Positions 7,056 through 17,670 of a stretch of DNA of 34,379 nucleotides are shown here, piece by piece. The stretch is taken from contig JASJAT010000036.1 in NCBI GenBank assembly GCA_030066885.1, positions 1 to 34,379 of the forward strand. Direction: 5' to 3'. Origin of the DNA: Arenicellales bacterium (GTDB lineage Bacteria > Pseudomonadota > Gammaproteobacteria > Arenicellales > JAANXG01). Below the pieces are notes generated by a model, which saw only the letters and a program-made list of their open reading frames with translations, ran no database searches and had not been told where the DNA came from. Position numbers and translations under genes: made by a program. Each line of letters begins with the position of its first letter. Within the stretch, counting starts at the first letter, position 1.

Positions 7056-8345
7056 ATGTCGGAAACACTGACCATTAAAGACAATCGCACTGGAAAACAA
7101 TACGACCTCGACATAAGCCATGGGATCATTCGGGCAATAGATTTGCGCCAGATTAAGAACAACCCCGATGATTTCGGTTTGATGGCGTATGACCCCGGCT
7201 TTGACAATACAGCTTCGTGTAAGAGCGCGATAACAGAACTTGATGGTGCGCGCGGTATTCTCAGATACAGAGGTTATCCGATTGAACAGCTTGCCGAAAA
7301 AAGCACCTTCCTTGAGGTAGCTTACCTGCTAGTCCATGGCGAGCTGCCCACAAAACCCCAGTTGACGTCATGGGTACATAACGTCATGTACCATACACAA
7401 TTACATGAGAAGACCAAGAAATTTATGGAGGGATTCCATTACGATGCCCACCCAATGGGGATGTTAGTAAGTACCGTGGGTGCCCTGTCTACTTTTTATC
7501 CAGACGCCCGCAACGTTAACGACTTTGAAACCCGGATGCTTCAGGTATATAGGTTGATCGGAAAAATAGCGACGATTGCTTCGTATACTTACCGCAACGG
7601 TATGGGGTTTCCGTACGTTTACCCGGATGCCACCCTAAGCTACACAGGGAATTTTCTGAACATGATGTACCGGCTGTCGGAACCTCGTTACCAGCCTGAT
7701 CCGGTGTTGGAACACGCGCTGGATGTATTGTTCATTCTGCACGCGGATCACGAACAAAATTGCAGTACCAATGCCATGCGCAGTATCAGTAGCTCGATGG
7801 CAGATCCTTATGTTTCTGTGGCCGGTGCCGCCGCAGCCTTGTCGGGACCCCTACACGGTGGAGCAAACGAGGCAGTGCTGCGTATGTTGAACGAGATTGG
7901 GAGTGTTAAGCACGTGCCCGACTACATCAAACGGGTCAAAGCCGGTGAAATGAGATTGATGGGATTCGGACACCGGGTCTATAAAAACTACGATCCTCGA
8001 GCCAAGATCATCAAGCAAACTGCGTATCAAGTGTTCGAAGTTACAGGGAAAAATCCCCTTATTGATGTGGCTCTGGAACTGGAACGTATTGCACTGGAAG
8101 ACGGTTATTTTGTAGATCGAAAACTGTATCCTAACGTCGACTTCTATTCAGGCCTGATCTACGAAGCGATGGAATTTCCTACTAGCATTTTTACCGTTCT
8201 GTTCGCGATCCCCCGTACCGCCGGGTGGGTAGCCCAATGGATGGAGCAGATGGTCGATGGCGAGCAACGAATCGCCCGTCCGCGGCAAGAATATGTTGGA
8301 AGTAGACAGCGAGACTTTGTTCCCTTGGAAGAGCGTTCGTCGTAA
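7056..8345 (+). CDS. gltA: Citrate synthase
   Basis: This 429-residue enzyme condenses acetyl-CoA with oxaloacetate at the entry to the TCA cycle. The catalytic histidines and aspartate sit in recognisable motifs: HADHEQNCST, GPLHGGANEAVL and GFGHRVYKNYDPRA. Length and the N-terminal beta-strand region (TLTIKDNRTGKQYDLDI) match the type II, NADH-sensitive hexameric enzymes of Gram-negative bacteria; allostery itself cannot be seen. The sdhCDAB genes that separate gltA from sucAB in E. coli are absent, and sucA follows directly after a 177-bp gap. Confidence 0.97.
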   Translation: MSETLTIKDNRTGKQYDLDISHGIIRAIDLRQIKNNPDDFGLMAYDPGFDNTASCKSAITELDGARGILRYRGYPIEQLAEKSTFLEVAYLLVHGELPTKPQLTSWVHNVMYHTQLHEKTKKFMEGFHYDAHPMGMLVSTVGALSTFYPDARNVNDFETRMLQVYRLIGKIATIASYTYRNGMGFPYVYPDATLSYTGNFLNMMYRLSEPRYQPDPVLEHALDVLFILHADHEQNCSTNAMRSISSSMADPYVSVAGAAAALSGPLHGGANEAVLRMLNEIGSVKHVPDYIKRVKAGEMRLMGFGHRVYKNYDPRAKIIKQTAYQVFEVTGKNPLIDVALELERIALEDGYFVDRKLYPNVDFYSGLIYEAMEFPTSIFTVLFAIPRTAGWVAQWMEQMVDGEQRIARPRQEYVGSRQRDFVPLEERSS

Positions 8346-8522
8346 GTCTTGCAGGCGTAGCACACAAAGGTGGGCAATTACGCGACGAACAGCACAACTG
8401 GGAGCGAGCAATCTCTTCGATGGGGTATCGCATCACATGTTAAGGACCTATAATTTCGCAGTGCGCAAACAGCTCGAGGTTTGTTTTCTTATTGATTAAT
8501 CTGGCGACACGCCGAGTTCAAA

Positions 8523-11315
8523 ATGATAGGCCCACTCAAATTATTTCCTGACCCGAACAGCCCCCTGAACGGCGCTAACGCTTCCTATCTTGAGGAAATC
8601 TATCGCCAGTTCCTGAGCTCGCCTGATTCCGTAGACGAGCAATGGCGTAATTACTTCAATTCCTTAGAGGCAGTACAAATTAGTGGCGCCGGTCTCCCCT
8701 CGCCCTCTGCAGCTGTACCTGCGCCTATGTCGGAGTCTGCAGCGGCGAAGCAATCTGCCGTACTACGACTTATAAATGCTTACCGGGTCCGCGCTCACCA
8801 GAATGCAGATACCGATCCCTTGAATTTTTATCAGCGTGATGTAGTACCCGACCTTGAGCCGGAATTTCAAGGATTGACCAAAGAAGACATGGAACAGGAA
8901 TTCGATACAGGCTCGCTGGCTGTACGCAATCGCATGCGGCTTAATGAAATCGTGGACACACTGAGAGGTGTATATTGTGGGACTATCGGTATCGAGTATT
9001 ACTATATTACCAACACCAAGAAGAGGCGCTGGATACAAGCACGTATCGAGCCGACTCTGGGTAAGTGGGCAGCGCAATTATCTCCTGAAATACGCCGCGG
9101 ACTGCTACAGCACTTAACTGCTGCGGAAGGTATCGAACGTTACTTGCACACCAAGTATGTCGGCCAAAAGCGCTTTTCTCTCGAAGGAGGCGAAAGCTTG
9201 ATACCGATGTTAAAGGAAATCGTGCAGAGAGGGGGTGCCAAGGGAATCAAGGAATTCGTTTTGGGAATGGCTCACCGTGGCCGCCTTAACGTACTCGTCA
9301 ATATCTTAGGAAAATCTCCAGAAGAGCTCTTCTCCGAGTTCGAAGGCAAGCACAAGACCTCAGACTCACTGACTGTATCGGGAGATGTCAAATACCATCA
9401 GGGTTTTTCATCCGATATTCAAACACCTGGAGGACCGGTGCACGTTGCACTGGCTTTCAACCCTTCTCACTTGGAGATCGTCTCGCCCGTCGTTGAGGGT
9501 TCGGTTAAAGCCCGGCAGTTGCGCCGTGGAGACCGGCTGGGGGAAACCGTGTTACCGGTCATAGTCCACGGCGACGCCGCCTTCGCCGGGCAGGGCGTAG
9601 TCATGGAAACCCTGAATCTATCTAAGACGAGAGGTTATGGCACCGGCGGTACCATTCACATCATCGTCAACAACCAGATAGGGTTCACTACCAGCAACCC
9701 ATTAGACGCCCGCTCGACTTTGTACTGCACCGAAGTCGCCAAGATGGTGCAGGCACCGATTTTTCACGTCAATGGCGACGACCCCGATGCTGTGCTGTTC
9801 ATTACACAGCTGGCCATTGATTATCGTATGGAGTTCGGCATGGACGTGGTCCTCGACATCATTTGTTATCGTCGTCACGGTCACAATGAAGCTGATGAGC
9901 CCCGTGTTACACAACCGTTGATGTATAAAACTATTTCTGCACTGCCCACTACGCGTCAGCTGTATGCCGACAAGCTGATGAGAGAGGGCATCGTCACAGC
10001 GCAACAAGCGGAACAGATAGTTACGGATTACCGCAGCCGCTTAGACAAAGGACAGGTGGTGGCGGACAACTTCCTAAAAGACGTAGAAAACGAGTACGCG
10101 GTGTATTGGCAGCCTTATGTAAACGGCAAATGGGATGAAGAAGTTGATACCAGCGTTGAGCAAACAGTTTTGCAGGACCTGGCTGAGCGTTTACAGCAGA
10201 CGCCGGATGGATTTGAACTGCATCCGCGTGTTGCGAAAATCATGCAGGATCGTCGAAAGATGATGGCTGGAGAGAGGAATCTGGATTGGGGTATGGCGGA
10301 GAACCTGGCCTATGCCACCCTGATCAACGATGGTTATCCAGTTCGAATGTCTGGCCAGGATTCAGGCAGGGGAACATTTTTCCATCGCCACGCAACGCTG
10401 CACGATCAGAATAGCCGAGAGGTCTATGTTCCACTGCGTAACTTGTTCGAAGGACAACCCAGATTTCTGGTAATCAATTCGTTGTTATCCGAAGAAGCCG
10501 TACTGGCATTTGAATACGGTTACGCGACGGCCGAACCCAGCACGCTGGTGATCTGGGAGGGTCAGTTCGGTGACTTTGCCAACGGTGCACAGGTAGTCAT
10601 AGACCAGTTTATTTCCAGCGGTGAAACCAAATGGGGAAGGTTGTGCGGATTAACGTTGTTCTTGCCACACGGTTACGAAGGTCAAGGACCTGAACACTCC
10701 TCGGCCCGGCTGGAGAGATATATGCAACTTTGTGCTGATAGCAATCAGCAAGTTTGCGTACCCACAACCCCCAGCCAATTTTTCCACTTGTTGCGTCGTC
10801 AAGCGATAAGAAAATACAAACGCCCGCTGGTGGTGCTGACGCCGAAGAGCCTATTGCGACATAGATTATCCACGTCACCCTTGGAAGATTTGGTAAAAGG
10901 CAAATTTAATATCGTCATTCCTGAAACAGGACTACCAGATACAAGTAAAATTAAGCGAGTGGTGCTGTGTAGCGGTAAGGTGTACTTTGATCTATTCGAG
11001 GAACGACAAAAAAGAGAGATTTCCCATATTGCTCTTGTGCGTGTGGAACAACTCTATCCATTTCCTAGAAAAGAATTGCAGGCCGAAATAGCGCGGTACC
11101 CTGAGGCTAACGAAGTCTTTTGGTGCCAAGAAGAACCGCGGAACCAGGGTGCTTGGTACCAAATACAGCATCACATATTGGCCTGCACCCGCGACGACCA
11201 AGCGATACATTATGCCGGTCGAGAGGCCTCACCCGCGCCAGCTGCCGGATATCACAGCACACACCTAACGCAACAGAAACAACTGGTGGATATCGCCTTG
11301 TCGCCTGTGGATTAA
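8523..11315 (+). CDS. sucA: 2-oxoglutarate dehydrogenase E1 component
   Basis: SucA is the thiamine-diphosphate-dependent E1 subunit that decarboxylates 2-oxoglutarate and succinylates the lipoyl group of E2. The 930-residue protein has the usual N-terminal E2-binding segment (SYLEEIYRQFLSSPDSVDEQWR), VLGMAHRGRLNVL, the VHGDAAFAGQGVV cofactor region, and the transketolase-like pyrimidine-binding half (from about residue 585) with GQDSGRGTFFHRHA. The C-terminal domain carries RVEQLYPFP and CQEEPRNQGAW. Length is close to the E. coli enzyme (933). It forms an operon with sucB (23 bp downstream) and lpd. Confidence 0.97.
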   Translation: MIGPLKLFPDPNSPLNGANASYLEEIYRQFLSSPDSVDEQWRNYFNSLEAVQISGAGLPSPSAAVPAPMSESAAAKQSAVLRLINAYRVRAHQNADTDPLNFYQRDVVPDLEPEFQGLTKEDMEQEFDTGSLAVRNRMRLNEIVDTLRGVYCGTIGIEYYYITNTKKRRWIQARIEPTLGKWAAQLSPEIRRGLLQHLTAAEGIERYLHTKYVGQKRFSLEGGESLIPMLKEIVQRGGAKGIKEFVLGMAHRGRLNVLVNILGKSPEELFSEFEGKHKTSDSLTVSGDVKYHQGFSSDIQTPGGPVHVALAFNPSHLEIVSPVVEGSVKARQLRRGDRLGETVLPVIVHGDAAFAGQGVVMETLNLSKTRGYGTGGTIHIIVNNQIGFTTSNPLDARSTLYCTEVAKMVQAPIFHVNGDDPDAVLFITQLAIDYRMEFGMDVVLDIICYRRHGHNEADEPRVTQPLMYKTISALPTTRQLYADKLMREGIVTAQQAEQIVTDYRSRLDKGQVVADNFLKDVENEYAVYWQPYVNGKWDEEVDTSVEQTVLQDLAERLQQTPDGFELHPRVAKIMQDRRKMMAGERNLDWGMAENLAYATLINDGYPVRMSGQDSGRGTFFHRHATLHDQNSREVYVPLRNLFEGQPRFLVINSLLSEEAVLAFEYGYATAEPSTLVIWEGQFGDFANGAQVVIDQFISSGETKWGRLCGLTLFLPHGYEGQGPEHSSARLERYMQLCADSNQQVCVPTTPSQFFHLLRRQAIRKYKRPLVVLTPKSLLRHRLSTSPLEDLVKGKFNIVIPETGLPDTSKIKRVVLCSGKVYFDLFEERQKREISHIALVRVEQLYPFPRKELQAEIARYPEANEVFWCQEEPRNQGAWYQIQHHILACTRDDQAIHYAGREASPAPAAGYHSTHLTQQKQLVDIALSPVD

Positions 11316-11338
11316 GAAACCTTTAAGAAGAAAACACT

Positions 11339-12562
11339 ATGGCCGTCGAAGTTAAAGTACCCGTACTCCCCGAATCAGTTACGGAAGCAACATTGCTGAA
11401 TTGGCACAAACAAGAAGGCGATATGGTAAAACGTGACGAAAACCTGGTGGACCTCGAAACCGAGAAAGTTGTCCTCGAGGTCCCTGCTCCTGAGGACGGA
11501 GTAGTCAAACAGTTACTCAAACAGGATGGCGATATCGTATCGGCAAATGAACTCCTGGCCGTTATCGAGCCCCAGGCGGTGAGTGAGGCTGCGGAGCAAC
11601 CTGCTGTCCAAGCAACCGAGGAACCTGTGCGAGCAGCTGCTCCGGAAGCCCAGGTCGCAAGCGCTGGTATGGGGCCAGCAGCGCGCAAGCTCGCCGCCGA
11701 ACACGCGTTAGACCCGACAAAAATCGAAGGTAGCGGAAAAGACGGGCGGGTCAGCAAAGCTGACGTTGTATCGTTTTTAAAGGAGCAGGAGGTTAAGTCG
11801 GAGACTGCTCCCGCTTCTGTAACACCAGCACCAGTCGCACCAGCTGCCGTAAGTACGGGGGACCGCAACGAACGTCGTGAACCGATGAGCCGTTTGCGGG
11901 CGACGATCGCTCGGCGCCTTAAGGATTCGCAAAATACAGCGGCTATGTTGACTTCGTTCAACGACGTCAACCTGCAGGCGGTAATGGAGATACGCAAAAA
12001 GTATAAGGAGGCGTTTGAAGAAAAGCACGGCGTCCGATTGGGCTTCATGTCTTTCTTTGTCAAGGCAAGTATCGAAGGACTGAAGCGATTCCCTACGGTT
12101 AACGCTTATGTCGATGGCGACGATATCGTTTATCACGATTATTATGACGTCGGGATTGCTGTTGCCTCTCCGCGCGGTCTTGTTGTCCCCATCATTAGAG
12201 ACGCCGAAGCAAAGAGTTTTGCCCAGATCGAAACCGAGATCTCTGACCTTGGCAAAAAAGCGCGTGATGGGAAACTCGCCATGGAGGATCTCATGGGCGG
12301 AACTTTCACCATCACCAATGGTGGTGTCTTCGGATCGATGTTATCAACACCCATTCTGAATCCACCGCAGAGCGGTATTTTGGGGATGCACCGGATTGAA
12401 CAGCGTCCTGTAGCCGAGGATGGGCAGGTCGTGATTCGACCCATGATGTACCTGGCTCTAACTTATGATCATAGAATCATCGACGGAGCGGAGGCGGTAA
12501 GATTTTTAGTGACCGTCAAAGAATCATTGGAAGATCCAGCTAGGCTGTTGCTGCAGGTTTAA
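11339..12562 (+). CDS. sucB: Dihydrolipoyl succinyltransferase (E2 of 2-oxoglutarate dehydrogenase)
   Basis: This protein forms the core of the OGDH complex and passes the succinyl group from its lipoyl arm to CoA. Domains in order: one lipoyl domain (residues 1-77) with the lipoylated lysine in [10 protein letters not shown]; an Ala/Pro/Glu-rich linker; a peripheral subunit-binding domain around residues 105-145 ([20 protein letters not shown]); a second linker; and the catalytic domain with [11 protein letters not shown] and the active-site DHRIIDG near the C-terminus. The 407 residues match the usual length. The single lipoyl domain and the SFNDV motif indicate a succinyltransferase rather than the pyruvate dehydrogenase E2. 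Confidence 0.97.
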   Translation: MAVEVKVPVLPESVTEATLLNWHKQEGDMVKRDENLVDLETEKVVLEVPAPEDGVVKQLLKQDGDIVSANELLAVIEPQAVSEAAEQPAVQATEEPVRAAAPEAQVASAGMGPAARKLAAEHALDPTKIEGSGKDGRVSKADVVSFLKEQEVKSETAPASVTPAPVAPAAVSTGDRNERREPMSRLRATIARRLKDSQNTAAMLTSFNDVNLQAVMEIRKKYKEAFEEKHGVRLGFMSFFVKASIEGLKRFPTVNAYVDGDDIVYHDYYDVGIAVASPRGLVVPIIRDAEAKSFAQIETEISDLGKKARDGKLAMEDLMGGTFTITNGGVFGSMLSTPILNPPQSGILGMHRIEQRPVAEDGQVVIRPMMYLALTYDHRIIDGAEAVRFLVTVKESLEDPARLLLQV

Positions 12563-12656
12563 AACAGAGGAATATAGAAAGCGCTTGTCTGTTGAACTCC
12601 GGCTTCTTTTTTCAACTCAGCCCGTAAACCGGTCAAGTCCCGTGAATCCCATTTAA

Positions 12657-14099
<1,443 letters not shown>

Positions 14100-14152
14100 A
14101 TCGATATACCGATAATAGCAACTGTAGGAACGGAGTATTGATAAAAGTAGTC

Positions 14153-14178
14153 TTAGGAGCGGCTCTCTCGCCGCGATT
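14153..14178 (+). repeat. REP-like element, copy 2
   Basis: TTAGGAGCGGCTCTCTCGCC followed by GCGATT differs from copy 1 at a few positions. A partial head, CTGTAGGAACGGAG, lies just upstream at 14122-14135. It sits between lpdA and the phosphomannomutase gene. Confidence 0.65.
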
Positions 14179-14210
14179 AGCTAGAGGCTTCTCACCAGTG
14201 GCGATTTACT

Positions 14211-15581
14211 ATGTTACCTAAAGAAATATTCAAGGCTTATGACATTCGCGGTGTTGTTGATAAAACGTTGACCCACGATGTGGTATCGCTGATCGGACAA
14301 GCTCTTGGCAGCGAGGCGTTGGCCCGGAATCAGTCTTCAATTATCGTCGGTCGAGACGGACGGTTGTCGGGTCCGATGCTGGTCGACTCGCTAGCGCAGG
14401 GTATCATGGCCGCGGGGTGTGATGTGATCGATATCGGCCAAGCCCCAACACCCACTATCTATTTCGCGGGTTTCCACTTGGACACCCAGTCCGCAGTTGC
14501 CGTAACCGGCAGCCACAATCCGCCTGAATACAATGGCCTCAAGATTGTATTGGACGGCGAGACTCTATCCGGTGAACGTATACAAGCGGTCCGGCAAAAA
14601 ATATTAGACCGGGATTTCTTACAGGGGACCGGAAAGCGACTCCAACATGAAGTCATCGACGCTTATATCGAACGCATCGTAAATGATATCCATCTCAACA
14701 GGCCAATGAAACTGGTTATAGATTGCGGCAATGGCGTGGCTGGCGCCGTAGCGCCGCGGTTATTTCGAGAACTCGGCTGTGAAACCGTTGAGTTGTTTTG
14801 CGAGGTTGATGGTAATTTCCCAAATCATCACCCTGATCCCAGCCAGGTTGAAAACCTGCAGGATCTGATTCGCGCCGTGCAGGACAACAAAGCGGATATA
14901 GGGCTGGCGTTTGACGGCGACGGTGACAGACTGGGCGTCGTCACACCCGACGGCTCCAACATATGGCCGGACCGTCAGATGATACTCTTTGCCAGAGATA
15001 TCTTAGACCGCCAACCAGGCGCTAAAGTGATCTACGATGTCAAATGCTCACGAAATCTGCCGGCTGCGATCTCAGCTGCGGGCGGAGAACCTATCATGTG
15101 GCGCACTGGGCACTCGTTCATAAAAGCTAAATTGAAAGAATCGGGTGCGGTACTCGCCGGTGAAATGAGTGGCCATATTTTCTTCAAAGAACGATGGTAC
15201 GGATTCGACGACGGGTTATACACAGGAGCGCGTCTGATCGAGTTGCTGGCAAAGGAGCAAGAACCGCCCCAGCAGATCTTTGACAAGTTGCCGGATAGTG
15301 TCAATACGCCTGAGCTGCGTATTGAAATGGAGGAGGGACAACATTTTGTGTATATGGATGAGTTAATCGACAACGCCGACTTTCCCGATGGGAAAGTCAG
15401 TACCATCGACGGTCTCCGGGTAGATTTTGAAGACGGCTTTGGTTTGGTGCGGCCTTCCAACACGACCCCCATACTTGTATTGCGATTCGAGGCCGACAAC
15501 GAGGCCGCACTATCGCGTATACAGAACCAATTTCGCGATCTATTACAACGCACCCGTTCAGGAGTCGCCGTTCCTTTTTAA
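14211..15581 (+). CDS. Phosphomannomutase/phosphoglucomutase
   Basis: This 456-residue alpha-D-phosphohexomutase interconverts hexose 6- and 1-phosphates for nucleotide-sugar, LPS or exopolysaccharide synthesis. The four-domain enzyme shows the phosphoserine loop TGSHNPPEYNGLK (around residues 101-113), the Mg-binding DGDGDR, the sugar-specificity loop GEMSGHIFF, and the phosphate-binding VRPSNTTP near the C-terminus. It is close to Pseudomonas AlgC and the E. coli CpsG/ManB group, and the GEMSGH loop fits dual mannose/glucose use. It stands between lpdA and a ClC gene with no polysaccharide genes nearby, so its pathway is not shown by context. Confidence 0.93.
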   Translation: MLPKEIFKAYDIRGVVDKTLTHDVVSLIGQALGSEALARNQSSIIVGRDGRLSGPMLVDSLAQGIMAAGCDVIDIGQAPTPTIYFAGFHLDTQSAVAVTGSHNPPEYNGLKIVLDGETLSGERIQAVRQKILDRDFLQGTGKRLQHEVIDAYIERIVNDIHLNRPMKLVIDCGNGVAGAVAPRLFRELGCETVELFCEVDGNFPNHHPDPSQVENLQDLIRAVQDNKADIGLAFDGDGDRLGVVTPDGSNIWPDRQMILFARDILDRQPGAKVIYDVKCSRNLPAAISAAGGEPIMWRTGHSFIKAKLKESGAVLAGEMSGHIFFKERWYGFDDGLYTGARLIELLAKEQEPPQQIFDKLPDSVNTPELRIEMEEGQHFVYMDELIDNADFPDGKVSTIDGLRVDFEDGFGLVRPSNTTPILVLRFEADNEAALSRIQNQFRDLLQRTRSGVAVPF

Positions 15582-15617
15582 GAGTGCTTCGAACAGATGC
15601 ATGAATCTGTCCGCCAG

Positions 15618-15668
15618 CCTGTATATTGCCATGCAGCCCCTTACGCAACACACGGTCACCTTGGTGCA
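15618..15668 (-). repeat. MITE-like element, copy 2 (short form)
   Basis: Read on the minus strand, TGCACCAAGGTGACCGTGTG and the next six bases match 22 of 26 positions of the left part of the 1792-1957 element, all differences being transitions. The other end, GCAATATACAGG (reverse complement at 15618-15629), is identical to that element's right end. The middle is much shorter than in the other copies. It ends a few bases before the TTG start of the ClC gene. Confidence 0.5.
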
Positions 15669-15672
15669 GTAG

Positions 15673-17433
15673 TTGAGTAAAAAACAGTCGAACTCCCGGG
15701 ACTCGTTGCTAAATATCTGGCGTCAGTTCATAGAGGCGCAAAGGCTGCGCATGGCATACGTGGATGCCCTTCCCCAGCTAGCGTTGTTGGGCATCATTAG
15801 CGGATTACTCTCCGGTGTAATCATTATTCTCTTCCGCTGGACCGTCGAAATTGGAGCAGTAACGTTGTTTCCCATGGAAGACAGTGAGGGATTTGAAAAC
15901 CTGGCACCTCACTGGCGATTGATTATCGCCACAACAGGGGGCTTGATAATCGGCCTGTTACTGCATTTCGTGAGTATTCAGGCGCGTCAGGTGGGGGTGG
16001 TTCATGTTATCGAAAGGTTGAATCTTCATCAGGGCTATCTTCCATTTCGAAACGCCGCACTACAGTTTATTAGCGCAGCGTTGAGTATTGTGTGCGGTCA
16101 CTCTGTCGGGCGTGAAGGACCAAACATTCACCTCGGTGCCACCAGCGGCAGCTTGCTTGGCCGTAAACTCGGTTTACCGAACAACAGCGTGCGAACATTG
16201 GTTGGATGCGGGGTTGCGGCGGCCATCGCAGCAGGATTTAACACACCCCTAGCGGGCGTCATCTTCGCTATGGAGGTTGTTCTGATGGAATACACGATCG
16301 TCGGCTTCGTGCCCATCATCCTGGCTGCCGTCAGCGCCACAGCATTAACACACGCAGTCTTTGGTGAAGGCGTCCACTTCTTCGTCTACGCCTACCAATG
16401 GAGCACACTCAACGAGTTCTTTTACGTGATGGGTTTGGGTGTCGCCATCGGTATCGTTGCGGCAGTTTTCATCCGGTTTACCGTGTGGATATCGACCGTT
16501 TCTCAAGACTTGTCTATCTGGTTACGTCTTTTGATCGCTGGCGGCATTGTTGGTTTGATCGCCATTCCCATCCCTCAAGTCATGGGCATTGGTTACGACA
16601 CGGTTAACTCAGCTCTGCTCGGTGAGATGGCGCTGACCACTCTAGCGTTCATATTCATAGGTAAATTACTTGCTACCAGCGTGTGTATCGGCCTGGGTTC
16701 TCCAGGTGGTTTGATTGGGCCCAGCCTATTCATCGGTGCGGCTGCCGGGGGCGCATTGGGTTGGCTTACCATCGAAACTTTTGACGCACAGATTTCTAGT
16801 GGTGCGTACGCCATGTTGGGGATGGGTGCAATGATGGCGGCAACGCTGCAAGCTCCCCTGGCTGCCCTGTTGGCCTTATTGGAATTGACCGCTAACCCGA
16901 ATCTCATCATGCCGGGCATGACAGCGGTGGTTTCCGCCGTTCTGGTAACGCGAGTGGTTTTCCGCTGCCCCTCAATTTATCAGTTGCTGATGCAGAATCG
17001 TGGCTTGCACTATCATGACGATCCAGTGAGCCAAGCCTTGCGCCGCATCAGCGTCGCCCGCGTTATGCATCGCAACCTCATTGAAGCCCCCCGGAAAATT
17101 AGCCGAAGGGCGGTGATAGATTCACTGCGAGAGGATCCTCATTGGATAGTCGTTCGAGACCAGGGTAAAGCCGTTGCCCTACTGTCGGCACCCGACCTAG
17201 CTCGCTACACCGAAGAGCATCAAGACGCAGACGATATAGACCTGATGGAGATACCGGCCATGCGAAAAGATCTGGTGAAAACGAATGTGGTAGCCAGCCT
17301 ACAAGATGCGCTCGAACTCCTCGAGCAAAGCGGCAGAGAGGCGTTGTACGTAACAGGAACAAAAGGCGTAGGAAACGAAAAGATCTATGGAGTCCTGACC
17401 AGACAAGATATAGAAAAATCCTATCGAAAGTGA
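15673..17433 (+). CDS. ClC-family chloride channel/transporter with C-terminal CBS pair
   Basis: This is an integral membrane ClC protein of 586 residues. The core (about residues 30-440) contains GREGP (146-150) with the external gating glutamate E148, the NTPLAGVIFAME segment, GSPGGLIGP (342-350), and a tyrosine (Y436) where the central chloride-binding tyrosine is expected. The classical GSGIP motif is replaced by QVGVV (106-110). The position of the internal proton-pathway glutamate appears to be valine (E201-V202, by eye alignment). Residues 455-586 form two CBS repeats, likely a nucleotide-binding regulatory module. The start is TTG at 15673; an ATG at 15754 preceded by AAAGG is an alternative losing 27 residues. 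Confidence 0.9.
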   Translation: MSKKQSNSRDSLLNIWRQFIEAQRLRMAYVDALPQLALLGIISGLLSGVIIILFRWTVEIGAVTLFPMEDSEGFENLAPHWRLIIATTGGLIIGLLLHFVSIQARQVGVVHVIERLNLHQGYLPFRNAALQFISAALSIVCGHSVGREGPNIHLGATSGSLLGRKLGLPNNSVRTLVGCGVAAAIAAGFNTPLAGVIFAMEVVLMEYTIVGFVPIILAAVSATALTHAVFGEGVHFFVYAYQWSTLNEFFYVMGLGVAIGIVAAVFIRFTVWISTVSQDLSIWLRLLIAGGIVGLIAIPIPQVMGIGYDTVNSALLGEMALTTLAFIFIGKLLATSVCIGLGSPGGLIGPSLFIGAAAGGALGWLTIETFDAQISSGAYAMLGMGAMMAATLQAPLAALLALLELTANPNLIMPGMTAVVSAVLVTRVVFRCPSIYQLLMQNRGLHYHDDPVSQALRRISVARVMHRNLIEAPRKISRRAVIDSLREDPHWIVVRDQGKAVALLSAPDLARYTEEHQDADDIDLMEIPAMRKDLVKTNVVASLQDALELLEQSGREALYVTGTKGVGNEKIYGVLTRQDIEKSYRK

Positions 17434-17445
17434 GGTTTATCAACC

Positions 17446-17659
17446 CGCGCATTGCATCAGAATCCCAAACCCGATCCAGGGGACACGGTAATCTAGTAAG
17501 TTAAAAGTTTAAAGTTGAAAGTCTAAAGAGTCGCCCGGGTTTCAAATTTCACTTTTTACTTTACACTTTTGTTCTTTTAGCTCGGTATCAGCACAACGAC
17601 ATTTATTTTGTGATGGTTCATGTTATATGCAGCACACAGCTGCCTTGGTGCAATATGCG
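17446..17659. repeat. MITE-like element, copy 3, enclosing a heptad repeat
   Basis: The left end CGCGCATTGCATCA (17446-17459) and the right end TGGTGCAATATGCG (17646-17659) are inverted and agree at 11 of 14 positions. The right 33 bp match the left end of the 1792-1957 element at 29 of 33 positions. Unlike that copy, the interior carries an AAAG-class heptad repeat (17501-17579). Confidence 0.55.
17501..17579. repeat. Heptanucleotide-periodic inverted repeat, AAAG class, copy 1
   Basis: The left arm reads TTAAAAG (17501), TTTAAAG (17508), TTGAAAG (17515), TCTAAAG (17522). After a CCCGGG-containing centre, the right arm is rich in ACTTT-type units that read as AAAG heptads on the other strand. 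Related loci are at 27095 and 27774. Confidence 0.6.
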
Positions 17660-17670
17660 AACTAATTAAC

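Noticed and set aside
11323-12063. 246-codon minus-strand ORF opposite sucB
   Set aside because: Its serine/threonine/alanine-rich composition is the mirror of the lipoyl domain and Ala/Pro/Glu-rich linkers of sucB.
15032-15553. 173-codon minus-strand ORF
   Set aside because: It is antisense to the C-terminal half of the phosphohexomutase, whose motifs are intact.
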